From Eremophila alpestris peregrina (lineage: Eukaryota > Chordata > Aves > Passeriformes > Alaudidae): a stretch of 64,000 bases of DNA. The stretch is from NCBI GenBank assembly GCA_009792885.1, contig WMCF01000173.1, forward strand, positions 248,001-312,000, written 5' to 3'. Shown here piece after piece: positions 12,281 through 24,300 of the stretch (positions are counted from its first letter, which is position 1; each line of letters opens with the position of its first letter). The notes beneath the pieces were generated by a model, which ran no database searches, was not told the DNA's origin, and saw only the letters and a program-made list of their open reading frames with translations. The position numbers were made by a program, and so were the translations under genes.

Positions 12281-12819
12281 CAGAAAACCTCTGCCCTGTG
12301 GGGCTGCCACACCCTTGCTCTCCTCAGGAGAGGATTCTTGTGGGGACAGGGAGGGAAGAACGAGGAGCAATTTTCATGCTGTTTATAATTATTATTACAG
12401 AGAGTGCAGCTATTTGAAAAATGAATGAAGCAGCTGCATCAAGCAGAGCCAACACACAGAGTAATTTCAGTGTCTCTGGCTGAATTACTCAATGAAGTGG
12501 CCCTGGCTGGATCTCCAACATCCTTCCCACTCTCACAGGAACACCTCTAGAAATGCTCCTCCAACGTCTCCACCCAGAGATCTTTCATGGAAAGAGGTAA
12601 GAAGGTTGTGGCTTTGCTGAGCCCAGCACAACTGCACTCTGCTTTCCAGCCATGGCATTCCCACAATCTGATGGAGGAAAATCCTGCCTCCACCACCCAG
12701 CCAGAGGTGAGCTTTGAGGGACAGCAAACAGGGGGGCCAGGCTGCTCTGTCTCCTGGTGTGGAGGAGGCAGGCAACCCAGCAGCAGCACCAGCAAAGTTG
12801 AGAGAAGAAGCTGTCATGC

Positions 12820-13060
12820 TCATTTATATATGTAAGTGATCTAGAGAATTATCAGCTAAATTATTTAAATGTCCCATTACTATTAAATTACTGGGCATTC
12901 ATTGTAAGAACAGTCATAATACAGTAACTAATTTGGTATTAATGTGAATGTCAGCATTTCATTGCAGTTATTTTGTACTTCATCATCAGATAATTTACCA
13001 ATAAATTAATTGGCTTAATTGCTTCCTGCAAACCCAGGAGAACTACATATGACATGACTT
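12820..13060. promoter_or_regulatory. Candidate conserved non-coding element
   Basis: Very AT-rich, repeat-free segment crowded with TAAT/ATTA homeodomain-core sites, for example CTATTAAATTACTGGGC, TTGGTATTAATGTGAATG and AAATTAATTGGCTTAATTGC. It is flanked by GC-richer CR1-bearing DNA. Inferred from composition and motif density only. Confidence 0.35.
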
Positions 13061-13261
13061 TTTTATAAAAGTCTTCATGCTCACTCCTCCATCCTCCAAT
13101 TTTAACCACACCAAGCAGGAACCCCTCATTGGAACACCTGGAAGAGGGAGCAGAAGACATAAAATCTTGGCATTTCCCTGCCCTGTGGATTTTAATGTGC
13201 TTTAAATACAGCCCCCAAGACCATGCTTGGAGTAGGACAGGACACAGGGAATGGTTTCCCA

Positions 13262-13425
13262 CTGTCAGAGGGCAGGGTTAGACGGGATATTGGGAAGGAA
13301 TTGTTTCCTGTGAGGGTGGGAAGGCCTTGGAGTGGAATTCCCAAAGAAGCTGTGGCTGCCCCTGGATCCCTGGATCCAGGCCAGGTTTGATGAGCTTGGA
13401 GCACCGTGGGATAGTGGAAGTTGAT
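13262..13425 (+). mobile_element. CR1 LINE fragment lacking its 3' end
   Basis: Matches the CR1 stretch upstream of the usual tail: GGGTTAGACGGGATATTGGG, TTGTTTCCTGTGAGGGTGGG, GAAGCTGTGGCTGCCCCTGG, ATAGTGGAAG. It breaks off there, so the 3' end is missing. Confidence 0.78.
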
Positions 13426-13959
13426 GAGTTGGAAATAGATGAGCTTGAGGTGTTCTGCCTCCTCACCTGTACAAATCCAGAGATGGGATTACTGGGATTG
13501 CCCCTGCCTGCCTGAAAACCCACTGCTCCAGCACTGGGGTTTTTACCAGCAGCACTAAAACTCCCTGGAAACCACAGTGAGTCTCCCAGAGCTCCCACCC
13601 TCTTTTCCCCAAGAGCTCATGAAAAGGTTTCTGCTGTTTTCTTCTCCAGCAGATGGGGGGAAAGACTCCATTGAGAGCACAGTGGGGAAGGACAGCTCTC
13701 TCCTCCTGTTTCTGGCTTGAAATGTTTTTAAATAAGTGAACAGGGACCTTCTGCAGAGTGCAGCAGGCTCAGTGCTTCCTGCACCACCAGGGAGGGATCA
13801 AAGGGACTGCAAGACACTGAGTCTTTATTGATGCTGATTTTCCCTGCTCCTGTGCAGTCTGCAGCGTGTCAGGCTGGCACAGGGACCAGCCCCAGGTGGG
13901 AACACCCCAAGGGAATACATCCCACCCTCCCGGAGAGGAGTCCCAAGCACACAGCACCT

Positions 13960-14460
13960 GTGGCAGCCCATTATTGAAGTCGCCATCAGAATTAAAAAAC
14001 AAGCCGACGTTTCTCAGCAAAACTCCCCAAATCCGGTAACACAAAGTGAAGCTGACTGTTCTATTAACTCCCATCCTGCATCAGCAATTTTCTAAAGTGT
14101 GGAAACATTATAATTGACTTTTCTGCTAGTAGCAAAATGTCATTTTTCCTTAATACTCCCCAAGTCAGTAACGCATTTCAAAAGCCTCCGATGCCACTAC
14201 CACAACAGGACTTACAAATTAGCACATTTTTAGCTTTTCATTAAACACAATGCCAAAAAAAAAAAAAAAAAAAAAGGGAAAAAAAAAAGAAAGGGAAAAG
14301 TCTTCTCGTATTAGGGTTTCTCTCCTCATTATTGAAAGTACTGCGACTTTGGAACTTCTCGCAGCAAATTATAATGCACTCAGCCTGGGGCCATTGTAAA
14401 TCAGGGCTTCAAAAAAGGTGTCATGTAGTTGGGCCCTCTTCAAGCACTGAAAATATCGGA
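13960..14460. promoter_or_regulatory. Candidate conserved non-coding element
   Basis: Repeat-free sequence on both sides of an A-run (about 14262-14290). It retains CpGs in an AT-rich setting (GTCGCCATCAG, GACGTTTCTCAGC, CTGCGACTTTGG) and carries CATTATAATTGAC and AAATTATAATGCACTC. Proposed as an ancient regulatory block interrupted by a slipped homopolymer. Texture-based call. Confidence 0.38.
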
Positions 14461-17400
14461 GTCTATTTGAAAACGCCTTCTGTAGTCTCTCACTAGCCTT
14501 GCAAATCAGCACAGCACTGGGTAGAGCTGCCTTTTATTTTATTTTTTTTTTTTTTTTGCCTCGTGGCATCAAGCCATTTCTATTCCGACCAGAAAAAGAG
14601 GATTATTTCGTGCTGGGATTTCAAATAAAATAAAATAAAAAACCCTACACCTAAGATAACAAGCTGCATAAAATCCCCAAATCGTTGGGGGCTCTTGTTA
14701 GGGTTTGGACAGTGCCTGTGGGGCTGTTACAGCCCCGGGCTGAAATCCCTCTTCTTGGCACAGCAGGGAAAACCCCGGGGGATGTGCCAGCATGGAGAGA
14801 ACAACATCCCAACCCAAATCAGGTGCCCCCCTGGGGCAGGGCACTGCCAGGCTCTGCCCCCACCTGCCCAGCAGCCTTAAAGCCAAAGGATGGAAACGCC
14901 GACTCCACGTCCTTTCCAACTTTTCCCAGCCCTCTGGAAAATCACTTATCCCATCCCTAATCTCCTCTGCACATCTCTAAACAAAACCATGCAGCTTCCT
15001 ACAGGTCGGATTCTCCTCTCCTGACAAGTTTTGGTGCTTCAGGTCGCTCAAATTAGCGAGAAAATCATCATTACTGGCACAACTAAATGCATGCAGAAGC
15101 AAAAGGGGAGAGAAGTCCAAAATAAAGCTGTTCCCTTCCCAGGAGGGCAGCTCCAGACCAGCATTTCCTGATGCCCTTTTCCAGCTTCCTTGCTTTAGGA
15201 TTTACCCTGCTTCAGTTTTCCCAACCAGGAAAAGGCAGCCAGGATTAATGGAAATATGGGAAGGGTGAGGGGACCCACGGCAGCACCAGAGCACAAAACA
15301 AGCAACAGCAAACAAGGAACTGGACCAAGGAGAGCCTGGAGAAGAGAGCCAGGTCCCAGCAAGATGGAAAAACAAACTAAGGAAGTCACCTTCTTGTCCT
15401 GGAATGGCAGGGATGTAGCTGGTCTGTGGTCAGCAGGAAGGAAAAGGATTTCCAGCGCTGCTTTCACCACCTGAAGCCACCCCAAATCCTTCAGCCAACG
15501 AACAAAACCTGAGGGATTCTGTCTGCAAAGCTTTTATCCACTCAGTGCACCACGTTCAAATGGGAAACCCAAACCACCTCACAGCAGGGGAAACTCCAGG
15601 GCCGCTGGTGTGGCAAGGATGGGCATTCCCACCCCAGAATCATCTGTGGGATTCTGTGCAGCAAGGAGAAGCCACCGTGCCTGCCCACCAACCGAGAGGC
15701 ATTTTGGCTTTCTGAGTAAAAATAACTCAAACTCCGGGGACCAAAAAGAAAAAAAAAAATACAGATGGGAAAGATAATGGGGTGAAATGAGGGAAAAAAA
15801 AAAACACACCAAGAAATGCTATTTGGACAGCGAGGGAAATTGTCAGCTAATAGAACTGTACTGGGTATGGTGGGCTCTAAGCCCCAGTGAAAGTTTGAGG
15901 AGAGGTTAAGGCCTGGGTGCAATCCTGTCCTCTCTTTAGGAATAATTGGAGCAGTGAAAGGGCTGGGAGATTAGCGGGAGATGGGAATCATGCAAACGAG
16001 CCATTAGCACCGCTCAGCGCAAAGTTTGGGAAGTTACACCCATAATTGCTCTAATTACTCACACAGCTCCATCCCAAATGTCACCACTCCGCTCCCAAAA
16101 AGCTTCTCAGGGAGGGGAGGGGGTGCTGGGCAGGGAGAAATGCTAAAAGGCGTTAAATTGGGATTTTGGTGTAGTTTCCAAGCCCAATGGAAGCCTGGCG
16201 TGGTGGTCCCCACATCAGCCCCGTGGGGAGCAGCCCCTCCTCTCCCAACAGGGTGGATTGGAGGATCCCTGGTGTGGATACACATGGTCCCAAAACCTGC
16301 CCGATCCTCACAGGGTCTTTTCTGACCCACTCAGGACCCTAAAGCAGGGCCCTGCCCTGAGCCACCATTCCATTTTATGTTTGCAAACCCATCCCTGCTC
16401 CCTCAAACCTCCCAGTGCTGGGATGTCGCTGCCCTGCTGGTGGCACCACATTTGACCCCCCAGGGACATCCCAAAGTCCTGTCCCCCCCATACCAGAGCG
16501 GGGTTCAGCTCGGGGGGGCAGGGGGACAATGTGCTGACAGGTCCCTGCCGTGACAGATGACCCCAGAAGCAGCTGCTCTCCCCACCACACAACAAGCTGT
16601 GATTTGCAGCCCCTGCCCCACCGGTGATGGGAAGAGGGGGCAGGAGTGGGGGCAGAGCCGGGCACAAACCAGGTGGTTCCCTCCTGGAAGTGCAGCTGCT
16701 CCCAGGGGAGGTGGGAGCCGCCATGAGCCGGGCCAAGGCCCCACTAATTAATGCTGACAGGCCAAGTGCTGATGTGTCCAGTGGAAAGGGATAAATCAAT
16801 CCCCCAGAAATGGGTGTGGGCAATAAGGGATAGCTGCGTTTGTTCCTCTGCATCCCAGAGGGCAAGCAATTATCTCCATAACTTTCTAGTGAGGGTGTGC
16901 TTGGGAAACATATCCTCCAATCCATAAATAACTTCCACAACTTACCTGGGCTTTCAGGTGTCAAAAACTCATTCTGCTCAGGAGCAAAACAGCTCAGGAT
17001 GATGTGACACCAAGTCAAGGGCTTGTTGGAGCTCGTGGTGGCCGTCCAGCTCCTCTGTTTCCACCTCCCATGGTGATGACAGTGGTGGAATTCCAGCTAG
17101 GGAATGGGGTGAATCTGCTTCAGATTCCACGAGTGAGGGAGGAAAAGGACCAGGATCTGAGTCCTGACATATCCAGTGCTGGGTCCTCACCTTGTAATCC
17201 TTTATAAAACCCTTTTTAGCTGGCAGTCTGTGAGTGGTGATGGTGACACGAGGCAAACACATAGAGTGGTGTCTCCCACCCCAGGAGGAAATCCCACATG
17301 ATGGACCCTACCAGGAGCCTCTAATCCTGAGACTTGGTGGGAGACACATGATGGAGGGTCAGCCCGAGCTGGTTTTCCAGTCTGGCACACAGGGTGACAT

Positions 17401-17559
17401 TCCATGAGCACATAACTCAGGGGTTAAATAACTGGGAGGGCTCTCCTTCACCTTTAAAAGAGGATGTGCCCCAGGACTGAATTCCTAGGGGATAATTAAC
17501 ACAGCTGCAGCTCTTCAGCAGGGAGGTGGGAAAAAGGGAAACCTTGAATTTTTACTTAA

Positions 17560-17870
17560 ACTAAGAGCTTTTTTTTTCACTATAATTGATGGGGAAAGGT
17601 GAAATAAAGGAAAATAGTGAAAGTATAACTAGAAAGAGTTTCGAGGGGGGTTTATTGAATTATTTACATCTGACAAAGATGGGCTGCTATAAACTAACTG
17701 TAGCACAGGACCTTTCCATATTATATAGAGCTGTTAGAGGGAAATGCTTAAACATCATCTAATTTCCGATAAAAACCGGACAGAATCAATGCAGCCTCGG
17801 GACGAGTTTATATTTCACCGGGGCAGCAGCTTTTAAAGAGGAGCTGAGCAGCAGCAGCAGCAGCATCTGC
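17560..17870. promoter_or_regulatory. Candidate conserved non-coding element
   Basis: AT-rich unique block containing CACTATAATTGATGGG, TTATTGAATTATTTACATC and TTTATATTTCACCGGGGC. Just upstream (17490-17509) is a 20-base word shared exactly with the solo LTR at 22171-22922. Regulatory function is inferred. Confidence 0.38.
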
Positions 17871-20800
17871 AGAGGTATTTTAGGGGAGGGTGAAGGCACG
17901 ACCCCCTCCCCAGGCACAGGCACAGGGACGTGTGTGTTGGCAGGGGCTCATCCCACAGCCGCATAACTGGGCAGTGCTGTCACACCGAGAGCTGCAGATA
18001 TAAACGTGGGGACGTGCCGGGGGCAGGGTGGCTCTTTGCAAGGTGGCACCTGGCTCCCAGAGAGGGCGTTGAACCTCAGAGCTCACTCTGCCCGGCCAGG
18101 GAGGGGGATCCAGGGAGGGTGAGGGACCATCACCCGGGAGAGCCGCCCTCACATCGCTCCAAGGTATGTCTGGGGCAGTGGTGGCACTGCCATCCTGCCT
18201 GCCCACCCCTCACTCCCACAGCCATGGGGTGCTGGGGGGACACAGGGACCCTACCTGAGTTATTTGGGGGGCTAGGAGGGGATGCAAGGTTTAAATCAGC
18301 CCCTCTGGAAGAGGCAGTGCTGCAGGCTCCTGCACCACGCTGGAAATTGCCCAGGAAAAATAATAATGATGATAATAATAATAATGTCATTCCCTGCTGC
18401 CAGAGGGCAGCTGTAAATCAGGGTGGTGGTGCCAGGAGCTCTTGCACACCTGCACATCTGGATGTTTTAACACAGCCTCTCCCCAGAGTGAGGACTGAGT
18501 CACGTGGCAGCTGAACTTGGGGGACAAGCTCTCTCTGAACCCTTTTGCTGCTGAGTGTTGTGCTCCTGCCTGTGCCAGGAATGAGTTTTCCCAGTAATGG
18601 GAAGCTGGAGCAGGCAATTTAAGCCGTTATTAATAGACACACTTCATCTGAGGAAGGGAAATGCTTCATGTTTTGCTCAATGAGGTGTGCTCTGCAAACA
18701 GTCAGGCACGGGGGGAAGGTGAAGATGCTTCCCCTGCATTGGAGATTGATGAGGGTGAGGCTACAAGTGCTCACTCTCACCCCTTTTTGGGACTCAGGTC
18801 TGTGCAGGGGCGTCCCTGCTGAAGTAAGGACATGGCAGGATGATCCCAGGCTTAGTTTTTGCAGGATCAGACCCTCAGATCCTCAGGAAACACAAAGCTG
18901 TGATGACAGGTGATGTGCCCAAGGCCCTGCAGAACAGCAGTGGCAGAGGAGAGGCTTGTGGGGTTTCCTCCTCCACCCAAACTCGCTGCCTGATAGCAAC
19001 AAGTGATCTACAAGCAGTTTAAACACCCTCATTTTCCTTCTAAACCCCACCAGGGTGTTCTCCTGCTGCTCCTGACCAACCCCAGGGTGTTCCACAGTTG
19101 TCCTGGCTCCTCTCTGCAGTAAATCCCACCTGCCTGTGCAGCCACATTCCCCTTAAATCCACAGCAGCATCGCTCCATCCCAACATCATTCTCCACTCCT
19201 GGGTGGAAGCAGCACTTGATTTGGCTGACAGGAGCTCAGACTCTGGGGTTTGTGTGCCAAGGGGACCTTTTCTCTCTACTCTCGCTGTCCCAGGCTATTT
19301 TTAACCCCCTTCCTCAGCCACGAGTTAATCCTGGCCCAGGACTCGAGCGTTCATATGCAAATAGATGCTGATTGAGAAGGGTCACGGGGTGTTTCAACAC
19401 GCTCTCAAGGGCAATTTAGTGTCAGCCACACACATACACACCCCCACCAACGAAATTAGCCCAGGTCTGACCCCGGAGGTCTGGACTCCCTGCTAAATTT
19501 ACCCAGGGAGGTAATCCCTGCCTGGGGAAGGTGATCCCTTTGGCGTGAGCAAGGACATGTGAAGGCAGAATTCCTCCATGTCACCACAAAAATATTACAG
19601 GGTTGCTAATGAGAGGAGAGGAAAAGCAAGCCAGGGCTCTGGGAATGCTCATGAGGTACATGATCCCTGTCTGTGCCACTCCCTGGATTCCCAAACCTTC
19701 TCCCGTGCTGGCTGAAGGACCCCAGGGGATGACAAGGGTGTTTTTCATGCCAGAGCAGTGCTTGGAGGAGGTTCAGTTAATACCTGTGGGGGGGAATGGG
19801 CACAGAAAGGCTGCCCTTTTTACCACAGCAACAAGTGGTAAAATCAGAGAGAAAAATGAGGGGGTTTGGAGGCTCCAAACCAACTGAGACATTGTAGACA
19901 GCCAGGTGGGAATGCTGGCCTTGGGATAAAGGGCAAAAGAAGGAGAAAACAGGGAAGACCACTTAGGATGGCCTCAAATTAATTCCCAATGCTGCTTCCC
20001 ATGAATAAAGACCTTAAGGGGGGTCCTTCACCAAGAACCCCCTAAGCTCAGCAAACCCCATCCTGCATGGACACACCGTGGAGTTTTTGGGGCTCCATGC
20101 TCTTCCACAGTCTCCAGGGCCAGAGGTGAATGTCACCACAGCCACACTGAGGACACACACAGAGGGACCTCAGGTGGCTCTGGAAGCACAGGGATGTTTG
20201 CCCAGGGATGCTCAGGATCCTCAGGAAGGTCCCAAAATTTTCTCCCAGCCTCAGGTTGACTCCACACAGAGGGAACCATGCAGCATTCCAGCTCTGGTTT
20301 AACATCCCAAAATCTGCTGTGGCCAGGTTTATTCCCCAAAGAGGTGCATGGGAGGGCTGGGAGGGGGAGGCTTTGTCACACAGAGCCTCCAAGTCACGAG
20401 ATGCCAATCTCTATTCTTGTCCCCACCGTGGATTTCTCTGGTGACCTTGAGGAAAGGAGCCTCAGGGAAGTGGGAACAGGGAAAGCTCTGCTGGCATCCA
20501 ATGGCAGCAGAGTCTGGGTGCTTTCTCTCTCCTATACAAGGCACTGTCTGGGAGAGCAGCTTCCCCTGCCAAAGCCCCAGGAGGATTTGTACCTCGCTGG
20601 CCTTTACATCCCTGCAGGAACATCCCAACATTCCAGGCTGGGCCAGTTACACGTAGCCCAGATTTTTCCAGAGAGCAACCACAAGACTGGAATCTCATAT
20701 GAGCACCTTCATGAAAAAAACAAAATACAGGAGGGGAAAAAAAACTCCCAGAGCTCAGAGGACACAAATAAGGTTATTGGAGATGGACAGAGAGCAGTTA

Positions 20801-20998
20801 ACTAAATTGCCTTTTTTTCTTTTTGTTTCCTAAACACTAGGTACTGTTTTCCTCCCAGCCTAAACACCCCCGTCCCAAGCTGGAGCCTCCAAATAATCCA
20901 GCAATTTAATCCAAGAGGTGCTGCTTGCTGCAGCCTGGCCTGGTGACTGCCTGACCCTCATTGTACTCCATGTCCATCGTGCTCCAACCCCTCTGGGG

Positions 20999-21126
20999 TT
21001 ATAAATACTCAACAATAGAGCCTGGAGTGGATTATAATTAGACAATGAGCCAAGAGGATGGAAACAGTGAACTATAAAAGCCTGGCTATGCCCCCAGCCA
21101 GGACCTGCACACCAGGAAGCACTGGA
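20999..21126 (+). promoter_or_regulatory. Possible ASB18 core promoter with TATA box at 21073-21080
   Basis: TATAAAAG lies at 21073-21080, 47 bases before the ATG at 21127, so a start site near 21103 would give a short leader. A second AT-rich site TTATAAATAC (20999-21008) resembles a MEF2 box with one mismatch, which would suit a muscle gene. Nothing but motif and spacing supports this. The alternative is a spliced upstream first exon joining at the CTCCAG acceptor ending at 21221. Confidence 0.4.
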
Positions 21127-21367
21127 ATGAGTGAGTCACCTGGAGCTGTGATGGCAAAACTGAGGATTTCCTCCAAATTGGATCCAGAGCATCCCTTGGC
21201 ACCTCATGCTCCCATCTCCAGGTTTTACACAGCCCTGGTCACGGGAGACCTGAGGAGCCTCCAGGTCCTGACTGAGCAATACCACCAAGATGTCAACCTG
21301 GTCTTTGAGATCAGTAAAAACGAGCTGGAGTGGCAGGTGAAAAGCCAAGCCTCTTATGGACTCTCAG
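21127..21367 (+). CDS. ASB18: ASB18 first recognisable coding exon (start uncertain)
   Basis: The firm part is 21222-21367, reading [20 protein letters not shown] then [20 protein letters not shown] and SQASYGLSG, with donor TCAG|GTACTT and phase 1. The frame is open upstream to ATGs at 21151 (GTGATGGCA, better Kozak), 21127 and 21058. The TATA box at 21073 lies downstream of 21058 and favours 21127 or 21151. Alternatively the AG at 21220-21221 is an acceptor and an unseen exon supplies the N-terminus. Confidence 0.7.
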
Positions 21368-24300
21368 GTACTTTTCCTTTAAAGGCCAGGCCAGGCAAAT
21401 TAAATAAATGGGTATTTTCTAACCCTAAACAGGAGAGGTTCAGGGCATTTAGATGCCTTAAGTGTTCCCAAGGTTTCTGGTTAGCCCACAGTTCTGGCCA
21501 TTGATATTCATCACTTTCAATATTTCCTTCTCTTCTGCATGTACTAACCCAGTGGAAGTGTAAAATCTGAGCATCCACATGATTTTTTTTCAAGTTGGGA
21601 TTAGACACTCTGTAGCTTGGGAATGCTTTCAGGAGGGGTCACAGCCCAAAGTCCTCATGGTCCTATCTGGGAGGGATAAGATGCCCTCAGGATGGTGGCA
21701 CCTCCTGAGGTGATGCTCCCCATGGTCCCAGGTGCTCATGGAGATGGTCCAGGAGGCCCTGGAGCTGCTGGGAAATGCAGTTCCTTGCTCTGGCCAATCC
21801 CAAACCCATCATATCCCAAGCCCAGCTTGGGTCAAAGACAGCTTTTCATTTCCTGGGGAATTTGGGAGCTGCCTTTTTGCTCCTGCCAGCCACTTGCACA
21901 CAGGACCGTGTGCCCTGGTGGCCAGCGGGGCGTTGGCTTGCCCCACTGATCCCACGTGAGGTCCTGCTCCTGGATGAGCACACACCGAGGGAGCTGTTTC
22001 CTCTCTTCCCAAGTGCAGTCAGAGCCACCGAGCGCTCCCAGCCCCTGCGGCACACCTGAAACTGCCAGAGGAAATCGGGAAGAGCGGAGCCTGGGGCTGG
22101 CTCGGGCACGGGGCTGGCGGGCAGGGGATGGGATGGGGATGCAGGGGCTCACCCCGTGGCCATGTCCCGCTGTCGTTGTCGAGGCGGTCACAACACGAAT
22201 GAAGCAGAGACCACAAGCAGTCTCCCATTTTGCTAGTTGGTGGCTCACCTAATTCCAGGTGTCTTGATAGGAGAAAAATCAGGTCCGGACCTCCCTGTGG
22301 CTTTCACCGGCCACTCTCAGCTACACCAACGCCGCCTCCCCCACTACGTCCCAGTGGGTCACTGTGATAGTCGAGATAGTCACAAGTACACACAAACTAC
22401 TTCCTTAAAAACTTCTAGGGGCTCCAAGTGTCAGGACTTTATTATCTATCGGTCTTTCATATCAATCAGAAGGCTTCAGGCACCAACACCTTGTTACTTA
22501 ACAGTCTCTATCTTATTTCCCACAGGCATCTCCAGGCAGCTCTCAGGGTCTGTCCATTTATGCCAGCAGCCAGTCAGTCAGTTGTCCTTCTTCTCTCTTC
22601 TTTCTCACAGCACCAGCTCACTCCAGCCTGGAGCCCAGCCCCTGTCCTTGTCAGTTCCTGGTACAAGGTCTTACCTTATCTGTCCCTTGCACCACCTCCT
22701 GTCCCTGGGTCTTCACAGCACAGCAGCAGACTCCAACTGAGCTGCAACTGCAACCAACCAACCAAAGCCCTCCCAGCCAGCTCACTCTTTATCACACCCA
22801 TAACTGGGAGAGCAAGGCTGTTCCCACTCTAGGATAATTAACACAGCTGCAATACATCAGAGGCAAGATTAGCTTTGCTACCAGCTCTTTGTTTCCCCAC
22901 ACTCATTACCTATCTTACCACATCCCGCAGGGCTGTGGGCGCTGGAGGAGCGGCGGGAGCTGAGCACCCCTCTGTGCCCGCCACGGGCACCCCGAGTGCC
23001 TGCGGCACCTCCTGCGCCGCGGGGCCGAGCCCAGCCTGGCCCCGGGGGGACAGGGACCCCTGCACGAGGCCTGCCGGGGGACACACAGCGACTGCCTGGA
23101 GCTGCTGCTGGAGTACGGGGCCGACCCCAACCTGCGGAGCGACGAGGGCACGGCCCCGCTGCACCTCTGCACCAGCCCGGGCTCCCTGCGGTAAGGAGAG
23201 GGGTAACATCGGCATCCCGCCCCTGGGGCTGCCCCTGGAAGTGTCCCAGGCAGGGTGGGATGGGGTTTGGAGCAACCTGGGATAGTGCGAGGTGTCCCTG
23301 CCCATGGCAAGGAGTGGAATGAGTTGGGCTTTGAGGCCCCTTCCAACCCAAACCGTTCTGGGATTCCGTGATAACCTCGCTGTGCATCCTCTGTGCACAG
23401 AGCCCAGGAGTTTCGCCTGTGGGAAGCAAAAAAGATGGCATGGAAAAAAATGGCAGGGCAAAAGATGCATGGCAAGGCTTCCCACATCCTCCCACATCTC
23501 CCAGCTGCCGCAGCAGAGACAATTTTTAAAAAAGGACATTTCGGTGGCAGGCACATTGCACAGCCTAAGTCTTCTTCCCATGGATAGGAGCAACCCATCC
23601 TCAGCTTTTCCTTCCTCCTCCTTCCCAACTATTTCTCCTAAAATCAGTGTGTCCTGCATCCTGGATCCAGCACACTTCCCCCAGGAGATGCTCGGGATGG
23701 GTTTATGGGATGTGGAGCAATGCTCCCACTCCCTCACCCCACACAAGCCATGTACACATCCACCTTGCTCCATAGTCAGGGCTGAGGCTCATCCCTGTGC
23801 ATCCACATCTCACCCTGCACCAGCATCACACAGATGAGCATAAAAATTGCCTGGAAAAACATGGAAAATATGTTTCTGTAGGATTTTAGGTGCCTGAATG
23901 GTTAGACACAGGGAATCAGATTTTTTTTTTTTTTTTTTAAATAAAGAGCTCAGCCACTTGATATTACCCTGATGAAACTTCTTAGGGCCACAGTGAATTC
24001 CATCACCTGCCAGCTTCCCTGAAAAACCAGCCTGGCTTCAATCCTATCTCCTCCAGGCAGGCAAGATTAACTGGAAGTAGGTGGTGAAAGCAAGGTTCCA
24101 ACACATCATGGACCATGACACAGGGAGAGTGTTCTGGAGAAGGGAAGCAGGCAGAGAGGGAAAGACTTGATTCCTATTTATCAATAATAGACTCCACAAG
24201 ATGTCCAAAAATCAAATAATAATCCACTTCTGGTTCAGCCAAAGATCTAGGGATGAATCCAGTGCATCCTTGGTGCCATGAGGGCTGGAAGGAGCCGGAT

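Larger units (their letters stand above)
10034..21072. other. Intergenic region IQCA1 - ASB18
   Basis: No coding exon recognised in 11 kb. It holds CR1 tails at about 12151-12280 and 13262-13425, an A run near 14262-14290, a T run near 14541-14558, and three AT-rich candidate regulatory blocks listed separately. I searched it for an additional 5' coding exon of ASB18 with the usual N-terminal family sequence and found none. Confidence 0.6.

Noticed and set aside
22171..22922. Retroviral coding remnants next to the LTR
   Set aside because: Neither flank translates to gag, pol or env-like sequence and both target-site copies adjoin host DNA, so it is a solo LTR.
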